A stretch of DNA of 64,000 bases from Streptomyces sp. NBC_00433 (GCA_036015235.1 CP107926.1:3228001-3292000), one strand, 5' to 3'. Shown: positions 23,789 through 34,000, numbered from the stretch's first letter. Made by a program: numbers and translations. The notes: generated by a model not told the origin, from the sequence alone.

Positions 23789-25246
23789 TCAGCGCGGCTG
23801 CTGCTCGTCGATGAGCAGCACCTCGCCCGCCGCCCCGCGCATGCAGTGGTCGGAGCGCATCGAGGACGCGTAGCCGCCGGAGTTGATGAGGGCGACGCGG
23901 TCGCCTTCACGCAGCCGGGTCATGCGGTGGTCCACCGCCCACTGGTCGAGGGCCTCGTTGATGTTGCCGACGACCGTGTAGGTCTCGGTGCCCTCCTCCC
24001 AGCGCGGGGCGACCGCGACGGGCTCGCAGGGCAGCCCGTAGAAGGCGGGCTCCACGGCGAGGTTGAAGCCCGCGTCGAGGCCGGCGAAGAGCACCTCGCG
24101 GCGCCGCTCGACATAGGTCGCGGTGGCGAGCAGCAGCCCGGCGTCCTTGACGAGGTAGTCGCCGGGTTCGACGGCCACGACCAGGCCGCGGCCCGCGAAG
24201 CGGCGGGCGACGGCGGCGGCCCAGCGGTCGAGGTCCAGGGACGTGTCGTGGGAGGTGTGCGGCACCCCGAGGCCGCCGCCGATGTTGATCTCGGCGAGGT
24301 CGGGCAGCTCCGCGGTGAAGCCGTCGGCCGAGTCGAAGGCCGCCTCCAGCTCGCTCAGTTCGCCGTCGAGGTAGCCGCATCCCGCGTGCAGGTGCAGGCG
24401 TACGATCCGCAGGCCCCACCGCTCGGCGACCGCCTTGGCGTCCGCGAGGTGCTCGCGGTAGATGCCGAACTTCGTGGTGGCGGCGCCGCTGTAGCTGAGC
24501 CGCTCGTCGCCCTGGTAGCCCACGCCGGCGGCCGGGTTGATCCGCAGGCCGACGTCGCGGCCGGGACAGACGCGGCCGAAGCGGTCGAGGGCGGAGACCG
24601 AGTCGAAGTTGATCCGCAGGTCGGTGAAGCGGGACAGCACCTCGATGTCGCGGCGGGAGAGGGAGGTGCCGGTGAAGGAGATGGCGTCGGGCGGGAAGCC
24701 GCAGCCCACGGCGTGCGTCAACTCGCCGGTGGAGCAGACGTCGACGCCGCACAGGCCGTGGGTGCGCAGGTAGGTCAGCAGTGCCGGAGACCGGTTGGCC
24801 TTGATGGCGAAGTAGATCCGGTGGTCCAGGCCCGCGCCCGCCATCGCGGCGGACAGCCGCTCGATGTTCTCCCGCACCCGTCCTGCCCGGCAGACGTAGG
24901 CGGGTGTGCCGATCTGGCGGGCCAGTTGGTCCATGTCGACTCCGCCGAGGTGCAGCCTGCCCTGGTCGTAGCGCAGGTCGCCGCGCTTCCACCAGGGGTC
25001 CTCCGGCGGGTGCTGCGGCCGCTCGGCGGTCTCGCCGGGCCCGGCGTCCGACTCGCCGACGTAACGTACGCGGGCGGCGGTCGCGCCGAGCGCGCGCGAG
25101 ACCTCCTCACGGCGGCACTGCGCTCCCAGCAGCACCTGCAGCGGGGCGTCGGCGGCCTTGCCGGCGCTCACGGCCTGCTTGACCCGTAACACCGTCAGCG
25201 CGGTCGTCAGTCCGCGACAGTCCAGGACGGTCCGGAGTGCTTCCAT
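23789..25246 (-). CDS. Fold-III PLP decarboxylase (DapDC-like) with a TusA-like N-terminal domain; candidate S-methylmethionine decarboxylase
   Basis: A 485-residue protein. Residues 1-70 (VLDCRGLTTALTVLRVKQAV...) resemble the small sulfur-carrier TusA/SirA fold, but the active CPxP is replaced by TALT. Residues 100-485 are a diaminopimelate/ornithine-type decarboxylase with the PLP lysine in FAIKANRSP, HLHAGCGYL, NIGGGLG and EPGDYLVKDAG. The catalytic CExxD segment reads NEALD, so the usual Cys is Asn, suggesting a non-standard substrate. Placed beside the methionine S-methyltransferase, decarboxylation of S-methylmethionine to DMSP-amine is the best hypothesis. A TTA codon (25187-25189) lies near the 5' end. 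Confidence 0.78.
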   Translation of the reverse strand: MEALRTVLDCRGLTTALTVLRVKQAVSAGKAADAPLQVLLGAQCRREEVSRALGATAARVRYVGESDAGPGETAERPQHPPEDPWWKRGDLRYDQGRLHLGGVDMDQLARQIGTPAYVCRAGRVRENIERLSAAMAGAGLDHRIYFAIKANRSPALLTYLRTHGLCGVDVCSTGELTHAVGCGFPPDAISFTGTSLSRRDIEVLSRFTDLRINFDSVSALDRFGRVCPGRDVGLRINPAAGVGYQGDERLSYSGAATTKFGIYREHLADAKAVAERWGLRIVRLHLHAGCGYLDGELSELEAAFDSADGFTAELPDLAEINIGGGLGVPHTSHDTSLDLDRWAAAVARRFAGRGLVVAVEPGDYLVKDAGLLLATATYVERRREVLFAGLDAGFNLAVEPAFYGLPCEPVAVAPRWEEGTETYTVVGNINEALDQWAVDHRMTRLREGDRVALINSGGYASSMRSDHCMRGAAGEVLLIDEQQPR

Positions 25247-25278
25247 AGGTCATCTCCACGTGGATTCGGTGCGCGGAA

Positions 25279-26730
25279 CTAGCCGGCGTCGACGGTCCCC
25301 GCCCGCAGGTCTTCTTCGGCTCGGGCGAGGGCGGCGGCCATGATGTCGACGATCCGGTCGATCTCGTCCTTGCCGACGACCAGCGGCGGCGACATGATGC
25401 AGAGGTTCTCGTAGGGCCGCACGAGCAGGCCGCCGGCCTCGCAGTACGTGTCGACCCGGTGGGCGAGCGCCATGTTGCGCGGGGTGGGCCCGGTCTCGCC
25501 GGGGACGTGGCATTCGACGCAGGCCATCAGGTGGTCGCCGCGCACCGCGTGCACGATCGGCGAACTGCGCAGCTCCCGGAGCCGGTTGACGAAGTAGGGG
25601 CCGACCTCGCGGACGTGGCCGCAGATGTCCTCGCGGCGCATCACCTCGATGTTGGCGAGCGCGGTGGCGCAGGCGACCGGGTGCCCGGAGTAGGTGAAGC
25701 CGTTGGAGAAGACCGGCTTCCCCGGGTCGGCGGTCTCGGTGAGCACGTCAGCGACGCGGTCGGAGATCAGGACGGCGCCCAGCGGCTGGTAGCCGGAGGT
25801 GAGGCCCTTGGCGGTGGTGATCATGTCCGGGACGATGCCGAACTTGTCCTGGGAGGCGAAGAAGTGGCCGAGCCGCCCGAAGCCGGTGACGACCTCGTCG
25901 CTGATGTAGAGGATGTCGTGCCTGCGGCACAACTCCCGGGTGGCCTGGTGGTATCCGGGCGGCGGGACGAGCACTCCGCCGGAGGCCAGCACGGGTTCGG
26001 CGATGAAGCACGCGAGATTCTCCGGGCCGATCCCGGTGATCGCCGCCTCCATCCCGGCGATCAGCCCGGCGAGGCGGTCGGCGGCGGACAGCGGGGAGTT
26101 GTCGGGGTCGTAGCCGGGGCTCTCCAGGTGGTGCACCCACCGGTCCTCGTAGTGGAAGCGGACCCGGTCGGCCTCCTTGCCGGACAGCGACGCTGCCAGG
26201 TAGGTGCTGCCGTGGTAGGCGTCGACCCGGGACAGCACATGGCGCTTGTCCGGCAGCCCCCTTGCCGCGTTGTAGAGGTGGGCGATGCGCACCGCTGACT
26301 CGACGGCGGTGGAGCCGCCGGTCGTGAAGTGCACCCGGTTCAGGTCGCCGGGCGCCAACGCGGCGAGCTGCGCGGCCAGTTCGATGGCGGGCTCGTTGGC
26401 GACATCGCCGAACGGCGTGAAGTACGGCATCCTGCGCGCCTGGGCGGCCATCGCCTCGACCAGCTCCTCGCGCCCGTAGCCGACGGTCACGCACCACATG
26501 CCGCCGATCGCGTCGAGGTAGCGCCGCCCCTGGCTGTCGACCACCTCGACGCCCTGGGCGCCGCTGATGACCAGCGAGTCCTCCTTGCCCAGGGTGCTCA
26601 GGTCCGCCCAGGGGTGCAGGACATGGCGGGCGTCCTTCGCCAGGAGCTGGCCGTGCGCCGATGCCGTGCGGTCGTGCCCGGCTGGTGCGCCGTCCTGCCC
26701 GGCGGGTGCGCTGTGCTGCTCTACGGTCAC
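25279..26730 (-). CDS. Class III (omega) aminotransferase; candidate DMSP-amine aminotransferase
   Basis: A 483-residue fold-type I PLP enzyme of the omega-aminotransferase group. Visible motifs are the glycine-rich FTTGGSTAVESAVRIA, the PLP aspartate in YISDEVVTGFGRLG, the lysine in TTAKGLTSGYQPLGA and FTYSGHPVACA. These enzymes move terminal amino groups to pyruvate or 2-oxoglutarate. Directly downstream lies the decarboxylase, so conversion of DMSP-amine to DMSP-aldehyde is the likely step. The GTG start (26728-26730) has AGGAG 5 nt upstream. The N-terminal 30 residues are His/Gly/Ala-rich and disordered. No aldehyde dehydrogenase for the next oxidation is present in the window, so a housekeeping enzyme may supply it. 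Confidence 0.85.
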   Translation of the reverse strand: MTVEQHSAPAGQDGAPAGHDRTASAHGQLLAKDARHVLHPWADLSTLGKEDSLVISGAQGVEVVDSQGRRYLDAIGGMWCVTVGYGREELVEAMAAQARRMPYFTPFGDVANEPAIELAAQLAALAPGDLNRVHFTTGGSTAVESAVRIAHLYNAARGLPDKRHVLSRVDAYHGSTYLAASLSGKEADRVRFHYEDRWVHHLESPGYDPDNSPLSAADRLAGLIAGMEAAITGIGPENLACFIAEPVLASGGVLVPPPGYHQATRELCRRHDILYISDEVVTGFGRLGHFFASQDKFGIVPDMITTAKGLTSGYQPLGAVLISDRVADVLTETADPGKPVFSNGFTYSGHPVACATALANIEVMRREDICGHVREVGPYFVNRLRELRSSPIVHAVRGDHLMACVECHVPGETGPTPRNMALAHRVDTYCEAGGLLVRPYENLCIMSPPLVVGKDEIDRIVDIMAAALARAEEDLRAGTVDAG

Positions 26731-26835
26731 TGCCGCTCCTTGTCGTCCGTGGTCTGTTGCGCCGCTGCCGCCGGTGGCCGGCCGTGGTCCGTTGCGCCGG
26801 TGGCCGGCCGGGGCGGACCCGGCCGGCCGGCGTGG

Positions 26836-27816
26836 TCACGGCTTGCCGAGGATGGCCCGGTAGCGGTCGTGGGCCCGGGTCATGGCGGCCGCCTTGTACG
26901 CCGCCTCGTAGTCGTCGAGGCTGGGGTATCCGGCCTGCGCCTCCCGGCTCAGCTCCGCGACGAAGCCGCCGTTCCTGATCTCGGCGAGTATCCGTATCCC
27001 CTTGGCCCGCACTTCGGGGCCCATCAGCGTGCCCAGGTACTTCTGGACGCCGAAGCGGCAGGTGGGCGAGCCCTGTTCCTCGATCACCTCGTAGATCCCG
27101 GTGGTGGCCGCCTCGACCATCATCTCGGCCATCTCCCCCGAGGCGTGCATGTCCAGCAGCGCGGGGACCGGGTCGCAACCCGCGTCGACCAGCACCTCGA
27201 AGGCCGTGCGGAAGGCGTCGAGCAGCAGCGGGGTGAGGAACTGCTCCTGGAAGAGGTCGAGTTCCGTCTCGGTCGCGAGCGGCACCGGCAGCACCCCGTA
27301 GCGCGTGAAGCCCACCGCCTTGGCGACGGCGAGGATGCGGGCCAGCGCCCGCCCGGTGCGGTCCTCGACCACGTCGAGGAAGGCCAGCACCCCGGAACCG
27401 TCCTTGTAGCGCTGCCTGATCGGCTTGCCGAACATCTTCGGCGCCAGCAGCGCCACGTCGGTGCCTGGGGGCGGTGTGATGCGCTCGTAGAGAAGCGAGA
27501 AGCCGTGCGCCAGCACGAACAGGTCGCCGTCCCGCAGGCCGGGGGCGATCTGCGTGTCGTAGACCTCCTGGTGGGCCTCGTCCGGGATGAGCAGCAGCAC
27601 GATCGAGGCGGCCTCGACCGCCTCGGCGATCGTCCGGGTGTCGAAGCCGTCGGCGACGGCGGCCTCGCGGTAGGAGTCGTCGATGTTGCCGACGACGACG
27701 GGCACACCGCTGTCGCGCAGGTTCGCGGCGAAGGCCTTGCCCTGGATTCCGTAGCCGACGACGGCCACGACCTCACCCTCGATGTCGTGCAGACTTGCGT
27801 CCTTCTCGAAGTACAC
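26836..27816 (-). CDS. Ketol-acid reductoisomerase homologue with altered metal site (BurG-like)
   Basis: A 326-residue class I KARI homologue. The NADPH-binding segment VVAVVGYGIQGKAFAANLRDSGV and the first metal-ligand block ETELDLFQEQ are conserved. In the second metal block, where true KARI has AYFExLHE, this protein has ALLDMHAS, so one Glu becomes Asp and the other is lost. The late S-x-TAExG motif reads SPTCRFG. Housekeeping IlvC rearranges and reduces acetolactate; these changes in a cluster copy point to new chemistry. In malleicyprol biosynthesis a KARI homologue builds the cyclopropanol ring from a sulfonium diol, and this protein is the candidate for that step. GTG start with GAGAGGGG upstream. 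Confidence 0.82.
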   Translation of the reverse strand: MYFEKDASLHDIEGEVVAVVGYGIQGKAFAANLRDSGVPVVVGNIDDSYREAAVADGFDTRTIAEAVEAASIVLLLIPDEAHQEVYDTQIAPGLRDGDLFVLAHGFSLLYERITPPPGTDVALLAPKMFGKPIRQRYKDGSGVLAFLDVVEDRTGRALARILAVAKAVGFTRYGVLPVPLATETELDLFQEQFLTPLLLDAFRTAFEVLVDAGCDPVPALLDMHASGEMAEMMVEAATTGIYEVIEEQGSPTCRFGVQKYLGTLMGPEVRAKGIRILAEIRNGGFVAELSREAQAGYPSLDDYEAAYKAAAMTRAHDRYRAILGKP

Positions 27817-27893
27817 GCCTGACCCCTCTCACCTGGGAGATGGTGCAAGTGCTCGCGGCGGCGGCCCTGTTCGGGCCGCGGGTGCCGCGGCTC

Positions 27894-29813
27894 TCACTCC
27901 GGACCGCCGGCGGCGGCTCCGGGCACGCTCAGCGGTCCGGCCGGCTGGTGGCCGCGGACCCTCTCGCCGAGGTCGGCCCACGCCATGTTCCGGCCGTAGA
28001 CCTCGGCGAAGCGCTCCCACTCGGCCCGGCGCCTGTCGGCGTCCCAGCCCAGCAGCGTCGTCATCTCGTCCAGCACCAGGTCGAGCACCGCCAGGTCGAG
28101 GTCGCAGCGCCCGTCGTCGTCGAAGACGACGGCCTCCCTGATGCCGCCGGAATTCAGCAGGTAGTCCTCGTAGCCGCCGGCCATCTGGTGCCGTACGTAG
28201 TGCTCGACCTTCTGCGACACGAACTCCCGCCCGCCGAACTGCCCTTCCGACCCGCCGGGAGTGAAGCGCTGCTCGCCGGGGACGCTCAGGAAGGGCAGCC
28301 GGCGGGTGCTGGAGCGGCCGAGCACCTTGGACGTCCTGCGCCGGACCTCCTTGGCGATCAGCTCGCCCACCTCGCGGCCCGCCCAGCGGAATTCGGTGAG
28401 CTTGACATTGACCATGTCGAAGACAGGGCCGCCGCCCTGCTCCCTGCGGGTGATCCGGAACATCCGGGAGATGTCCTGGACGGCGATCTTCCCGCCGTCG
28501 CCGGAGGCCAGCGGGCGGATGCCGCAGAAGACGTTGAAGATGTCCCGCCGGGTGATCTTCCAGCGGTCGTCCACCAGGGCGTTGTAGGAGTGCAGCAGCT
28601 CCTCGATCTCGTCCTTCTCCGGCACCACCAGGTCCGGGTCGGTGTGCGCCCGGTCGGTGGTGGTGCACTGCACGTACCACATGCCGTGCTGCCTGAACGG
28701 CCGCAGATAGTGCTGGCGTTCGGCGTTCAGCGGCACCAGGCCGACCTGCAGCCTCGGGTCGGCGGCCAGGCTCTCGTGGATGAAGCGGTTGGTGGCCTCC
28801 AGGTGGGTGCCGCGCGAGTAGACCACCGACTGCCTGCCGTCGGGCTGCTCGGTGCGGTTGCGCACCTGGTCCACCCACGGTCCAGCCGCGTTCGTCAGGG
28901 TGTGCGCCTTGACGGTGACCCGCTCGGGCAGCTCGTCGTGGTCGAAGCGGCGGGCCAGCGTGACCAGGAAGTGGCCGCCGCCGGGGGCGCCGGCCTGCTC
29001 GCGCCACTCGTAGTGCTCGACCTCGACATGGCTCAGCGCCCGGATGGGGTGGGCGGCGGTCCGCCGGTAGTAGGCGTCCCTGATCGCCTTGAGGACCAGG
29101 ATCTTGTCGTTGTTGGCCTTGCCGTCCCAGTAGAGGATGCCGCCGACCACGTCCGGGGCGTCCAGGTTGGGCAGTTCGCGGTGCAGGGCCTTGCCGTTGA
29201 AGAACAGCTTCACCCGGCTGAACCGCGGCACCAGGCCGCACCACGCCCACACGGTGGTGAAGAGGTCGTAGAGCGAGATCCCGAAGAAGACCGCCCACTT
29301 CTTCTCCGGGCTGTCGGGCAGCACGAAGACGATGTTGGGGATCTCCTCGACCGTCTGGTCGGCGGTCTCGATGAGGATCTTCCGCTCCCGCGTGCCGTAC
29401 CAGACCAGTTGGAGGTCGAGCCACGCTCCGCGCAGGTTCTGCGCCATGGTCTGCCTGATCTTCGGGTCCTTGCGCAGGTGGAAGGCGAGCAGCCCGCGGT
29501 GGAAGGCCATCCGCAGATAGCGGATGCCCGGGTGGATCGCCTTGCCGGTCTTGCTGGACGTCTGCCCGCCGAAGGGCCCGCGGTCGACCAGCAGCGCGCT
29601 GGCATTGCCGCGCGAGGCCAGGTCGCGCAGCACCCCGGCGCCGGCGGCCCCGCCGCCGATCACCAGCGTGTCGTGCACGAGACCGGGGTCGCTGTGCTGC
29701 TCGTCGACGAGTTCGCGGTACTGCCGGACGACGTCGGACATGGCGAACGCCCAGTCCGTGGGCCGGTGTTCCGCCGGCTGGGTGGGGGAAGACGATCCTC
29801 GCGCCTGACTCAC
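27894..29813 (-). CDS. GlpD-like FAD-dependent glycerol-3-phosphate dehydrogenase homologue
   Basis: A 639-residue flavoprotein. After a short disordered leader the FAD loop VIGGGAAGAGVLRDLASRG begins near residue 45. The GlpD-type marks follow (LLVDRGPFGGQTSSKTGKAIHPGIRYL, here spanning the substrate region; TNAAGPWVDQVRN; FNVFCGIRPLASGD). Family members oxidise sn-glycerol-3-phosphate to dihydroxyacetone phosphate. GTG 29811-29813 overlaps the kinase stop (GTGA), so kinase and dehydrogenase are coupled. A secondary-alcohol-to-ketone oxidation of a phosphorylated pathway intermediate is inferred. Its product would suit SerC, or the reductoisomerase if the substrate is a diol. A shorter start at ATG 29741 is possible. 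Confidence 0.8.
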   Translation of the reverse strand: MSQARGSSSPTQPAEHRPTDWAFAMSDVVRQYRELVDEQHSDPGLVHDTLVIGGGAAGAGVLRDLASRGNASALLVDRGPFGGQTSSKTGKAIHPGIRYLRMAFHRGLLAFHLRKDPKIRQTMAQNLRGAWLDLQLVWYGTRERKILIETADQTVEEIPNIVFVLPDSPEKKWAVFFGISLYDLFTTVWAWCGLVPRFSRVKLFFNGKALHRELPNLDAPDVVGGILYWDGKANNDKILVLKAIRDAYYRRTAAHPIRALSHVEVEHYEWREQAGAPGGGHFLVTLARRFDHDELPERVTVKAHTLTNAAGPWVDQVRNRTEQPDGRQSVVYSRGTHLEATNRFIHESLAADPRLQVGLVPLNAERQHYLRPFRQHGMWYVQCTTTDRAHTDPDLVVPEKDEIEELLHSYNALVDDRWKITRRDIFNVFCGIRPLASGDGGKIAVQDISRMFRITRREQGGGPVFDMVNVKLTEFRWAGREVGELIAKEVRRRTSKVLGRSSTRRLPFLSVPGEQRFTPGGSEGQFGGREFVSQKVEHYVRHQMAGGYEDYLLNSGGIREAVVFDDDGRCDLDLAVLDLVLDEMTTLLGWDADRRRAEWERFAEVYGRNMAWADLGERVRGHQPAGPLSVPGAAAGGPE

Positions 29814-31000
29814 GCTGCTCGGGCTCCTTTTCGTACGGCGATCACTCGGTGGCCGGCGTCCCGCCAAGCGCGGAAGGTGACCACCCGGTCCGGGGGGATC
29901 GGCGAGGTCGTACGCCAATCCCAGCTCTGCTCCGTCATGTACGCCATGAAGGCGCGGATGTGCTCGGGCGACATGCCGCGCCGCCCGTGCCGGGCCTCGA
30001 CCAGCCGCTCCTGGGCCTCGCGCTCCCGCGCCATCTGCTCGAACGACGGCCAGTCGTAGGCCCACAGGGCGTCCATCCGCTCGAACACCGGGCGCCACCG
30101 CGGCAGGTGCTCGGCGACCCTGCGCTGAAGCCCGTCGGGCAGCGCGAGCGGGTCCACGGCCGTCTCGGCGCCCGCGAACCACAGGTCGAACAGGAGGACG
30201 CCGACCTTGCCCCGCACGGTGAACGCCGCGTCGGGGCCGCTGGGCTGGTCGTCGGCCTTCTTGTCGAAATTGCCCAGCGCGAGGGTGCTGTCCGGTGTGC
30301 TGTGCTCCATCTCGCGCAGATTGCGCAGCAGCCAGTCCATGTCGTGGGTGCCGGGCAGCGACCGGTTGGACACCCCGGGCGGCCCCGGGTCCCAGCCGAG
30401 GGCGCGCAGCGGCTCGCGGTCGGCCTTGGGCAGATACCAGTCGTCACCGCTGCGGGCCAGCGCCCGCCCCTCGGTGCGCGGGTCGAGCAGCTGGTCGAGC
30501 ACGACGGCCACGGCACTGGTCAGCACCGTCTTCCCTGCGCCGGGGCTGCCGTTGAAGCCGGCCATGAACAACTCGCCGGGGCGGCGGGCCCGTTTCTCGC
30601 GGGTGATCCACTGGGCGAGCGGGAGGTAGAGCCGCCACAGGTCGGCGAGCGCGGCGCCGGCGGGGTCGCTGCCGGGGAAATACCCGCGCCACCAGGCGGC
30701 GAAGGGCTCCCACACCCGCGGCATCAGCGCGACGCGCTCCGCGAGGAGGGTTTCGGGGCTCTCGGCCCCGCTTTCGGCTCCGCGGGGCGCGAACGCGGGC
30801 TGTACGGCGTCGGCTCGGGCCGCCGCGGCCAGGTCGGCCAGCTGGGAGGGCCGGGGCCGGCGCCCGGCGGCGAGGTCGCGGAGGACGGGCGCGAGGCGGC
30901 GGTCGATGCCGTCACGGACGGACTCGGCGCTTGCCGCGACGGGGGCGGGCTGGTCGGCCGACGCGGCGGGGGCGGCCGGGGTTCCTTCGGTCACGGACAT
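29810..31000 (-). CDS. D-glycerate 3-kinase (GLYK) homologue
   Basis: A 396-residue P-loop kinase. The first 140 residues are Ala/Pro-rich with a helical segment. Near residue 152 is the Walker A loop FNGSPGAGKTVL, followed by SGDDWYLP (plant-type glycerate kinase SIDDFYL), SLPGTHDMDWLL (RGxPGTHD) and LGNFDKKADDQPS. These are the family's diagnostic blocks. Known members phosphorylate D-glycerate at O3. In this operon the substrate may be glycerate itself or a hydroxy acid released by the megasynthase; the coupling to a GlpD-like enzyme supports a phosphorylated intermediate. The start ATG 30998-31000 is 37 bp after the megasynthase stop. Confidence 0.78.
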   Translation of the reverse strand: MSVTEGTPAAPAASADQPAPVAASAESVRDGIDRRLAPVLRDLAAGRRPRPSQLADLAAAARADAVQPAFAPRGAESGAESPETLLAERVALMPRVWEPFAAWWRGYFPGSDPAGAALADLWRLYLPLAQWITREKRARRPGELFMAGFNGSPGAGKTVLTSAVAVVLDQLLDPRTEGRALARSGDDWYLPKADREPLRALGWDPGPPGVSNRSLPGTHDMDWLLRNLREMEHSTPDSTLALGNFDKKADDQPSGPDAAFTVRGKVGVLLFDLWFAGAETAVDPLALPDGLQRRVAEHLPRWRPVFERMDALWAYDWPSFEQMAREREAQERLVEARHGRRGMSPEHIRAFMAYMTEQSWDWRTTSPIPPDRVVTFRAWRDAGHRVIAVRKGARAA

Positions 31001-31037
31001 CGGCGGCCTCCCGCGGGATGAGGACGTTCGCTTGCGG

Positions 31038-34000
31038 TCAGCACTCGGACAGGAAGGCGTAGAGCTGGCCGAGCCGCTGATCGGGCTTGGCGATGGCGGA
31101 CAAGGGCACGTCCTTTCCGAAGAGCCGGGCGAAGTCACCGCGGATGCGGGCGAAGTCCAGTGAGTCCAGGCCGAGTTCGCCCAGCCCGCGCGACTCGTCC
31201 CAGCGGTGGACGTAGGCGCGGAGGAAAGCGCGGACGGCGTCGTCGTCTCCGTCGGCGGCGGCAGCGGCAGCGCTCCCGCCTGCGGCCTCGACGGGAACGG
31301 GTCGGCCGCCGCCGGGCAGCGCGGCCACCAGGGGGCTGCCGGCCCAGGGCGAGTCGGGCCAGTCGATGTCGCAGACGGCGAGACCGCGGGCGGGGGCACC
31401 GCCCGAGAGCAGGCCCGCGACGACCTTCCCGAGCAGCGCGAGTGCCGTCCCTGCGGGCAGCGGTGTCTCGCCGCCGCCGCGGGCCGCCTCGCCCGCCTTC
31501 GCGTGGCCCGCGGCCATCCCGGTGCCCTCCCAGGTCCCCCAGTTGACGATGGCCAGGTCCGGTCCCGGCTCGCCCCGCCCCCACACCGCGTGCGCGTCGG
31601 CCCAGCCGTTGGCGGCCGCGTAGTTGGCCTGCCCGGCGGCGCCGAGCAGGGAGCTGGTGGACGAGAAGGCGGCGACCCAGCCGGCCCCGCCCCGCCCGGC
31701 CAGCTCCATGACGCGCGGCAGCGCGAGCTTGGGCGCGAGCACGGCGCCGAGCCGGTCGGCGTCCAGGTTGCGCAGCACCCCGTCGTCCAGGGCCCCGGCC
31801 AGGTGGAAGACACCGGCGAGCGGTCCCGTCAGGGCGGCGACCGCGTCCGCCTCGAAGGGCTCCGAGAGGTCCAACTCCAGGAAGCGCACGCCCCTGCGCA
31901 GCTCTACGTGCCCGGTCCGTGCTACGGGCGCGGTCCGTCCGGTGACGATCACCCGCTCCGGGGCGACCCCTTGGGTGTGGATCAGCCAGTCGGTCACGAC
32001 CCGCCCGATCCCGCCCGTCCCACCGGTGACCAGGTACGCGCCCTCGGCCCCGCCCCCCAGGGCCCCCGGCGGCAGCGCGGGGAGGACGGCGGGCGCCAAC
32101 CGGCGGCCCAGCAGATGCCCGCCCCGTAGCAGCAGATCCGGCTCCGCCGGGTGCGCGGACGCCGCGTCCAGCAGCCGCCCGGCGGCCGTGCCGTCCAACC
32201 CGGCCGCGGGCCACCGGTCGACGAACACCCGCCGCACCCGCAGCCCCGGCTCCTCCAGTTCGAGCGAACGCGTCAGCCCCGCGACCAGGCCGCTGCTGCC
32301 GAGCGCGGGCAGCAGCAGGGTCAGCGCGCCACGGGCTTCCGCGGAGGCGACGGCTTTCAGGACGTCGAGGAACCCGGCGCAGTACGCCTGCGCGTCGACC
32401 CCGCCGGGCGGCGGGCAGACCAGAGCCGCATGACGGTCGGGCCCGGTGAGGACCCCCCGCAGGAACCGTGCGGACCCGGCGGGATGCGCGTCGTCATGAA
32501 CAGCCCACGGGACACCGCCTGTCGGCGGGGCGTGGCGGTCCGCACGGGCAGGAACGTCCGCCGGAGCGGTGCCGTCCGGCGCGGAGGCCGCGGGCCCGTC
32601 TGCCGGGCCGGCAGGCGCGTACTCCTGAACCGCGACGCGCGGCCGCGCGGGCCCCAGTGGCGCCCAGCGTACTTCGTGCAGGCGGCCGTCCCAGGCGCCC
32701 GCGCCCTCCCCCGGGTCGCGGGGGGCCAGCCGGGTGAGGAAGGAGGTGAGGCGGGTGAGGATCGCGTCCCGTTCGCGCAGCATGAAGTCGTGCTCGCCCG
32801 GGTGGATCTCGATGTCGACCAGGGGGCTTGACGTGGCCGCGGACCACAGCGGGGCCGCCTCCGGCGGGAAGGACGGGTCGAGGGTGCCGCAGTGGACCTG
32901 GAGGGGGGCGCGGAGCGGTACGTCGCGGGTGGCGACGCGGTGTTCGGTGCGGGCGTCCCACGCGAGGTCGGCGCGGAGCAGGGGGAGGACGGTCCGCTGC
33001 CAGTTCGGGTCGGCGCGCAGCTCGTCGGGGGCCATCAGGTAGGAGTCGACGGGGACTTCGGGTCCCGCCGTGACCGGGCCGAGCGGGGCGCGGCCCACCG
33101 CGCAGAAGGCGGTGAGGCGGCCTGCCGCCGACCAGTCGGCGAGCGGCCCGCCGAGCAGGTCGAGGGCGAGCGCGGCGCCGAAGCTCAGCCCGCAGAAGGC
33201 GACGGCGGCCTCCCCCGCGTCAGCACGCAACGCGTCGGCGAGGACTTCGAGCAGCGCGATGTCCTCGCTGTCGTCCGTGGGGACGGGAAGCGCCGACCGG
33301 CCTCCCCGGCCCGGCGGTTCGACCGCCACGATGTCGAGCCACGGGGGCGCCGCGTGCGCCCAGGATCGGATCGCGGTGCTGTCGCCGCCCGCGTAGGGGA
33401 AGCAGTAGAGCCGGGTGTGGGCGGCGGGCTTGTCCACATGCCGCACCAGCGGCCCGGCGGTCGGCGGCTTCGCGGCGCCGCGTCCGACGTAAGGCGAGGC
33501 TTCCGGCTTCGTCCAGTAGCGGGTGCGGTCGAAGGAGTACGTCGGCAGCAGCAGCCGTACAGCGGGGCTGCCGGCCGGCTCGCCCTCGTGCAGGGCGGCG
33601 AAGTCCAGGTCCACGCCGTGGCACCACAACTCGCCCAGCACGGACAGCAGCGCCTCCTCGTCGTCCTCGGCGGGGTCGGCGGCATGCGGCAGGGAAGCGA
33701 GTGCGAGAGGCGCCGAATCCGTGCCGGCGTCCAGACACTTGGCGGTGAGCGCGGTCAGGACGCCCCCGGGCCCGACCTCAAGGATGACGTCGGGTGACCA
33801 CTTGAGCAGCGTCGCCACGTCCTCGCGCCACCGCACGGTCGTCGTCACGTGCTCGCCCCAGTACGTCTCCGGGCGGTGGCGGGCGTCGATCCACTTGCCG
33901 GTGAGGTTGCTCGCGGTCGGGATGTCGGGCGCGCGGGCGGGCAGGTCCGCGGCGACGGCGTCGATTCGGGCGGCGACCGGCGCCATCAGGGCGCTGTGGA

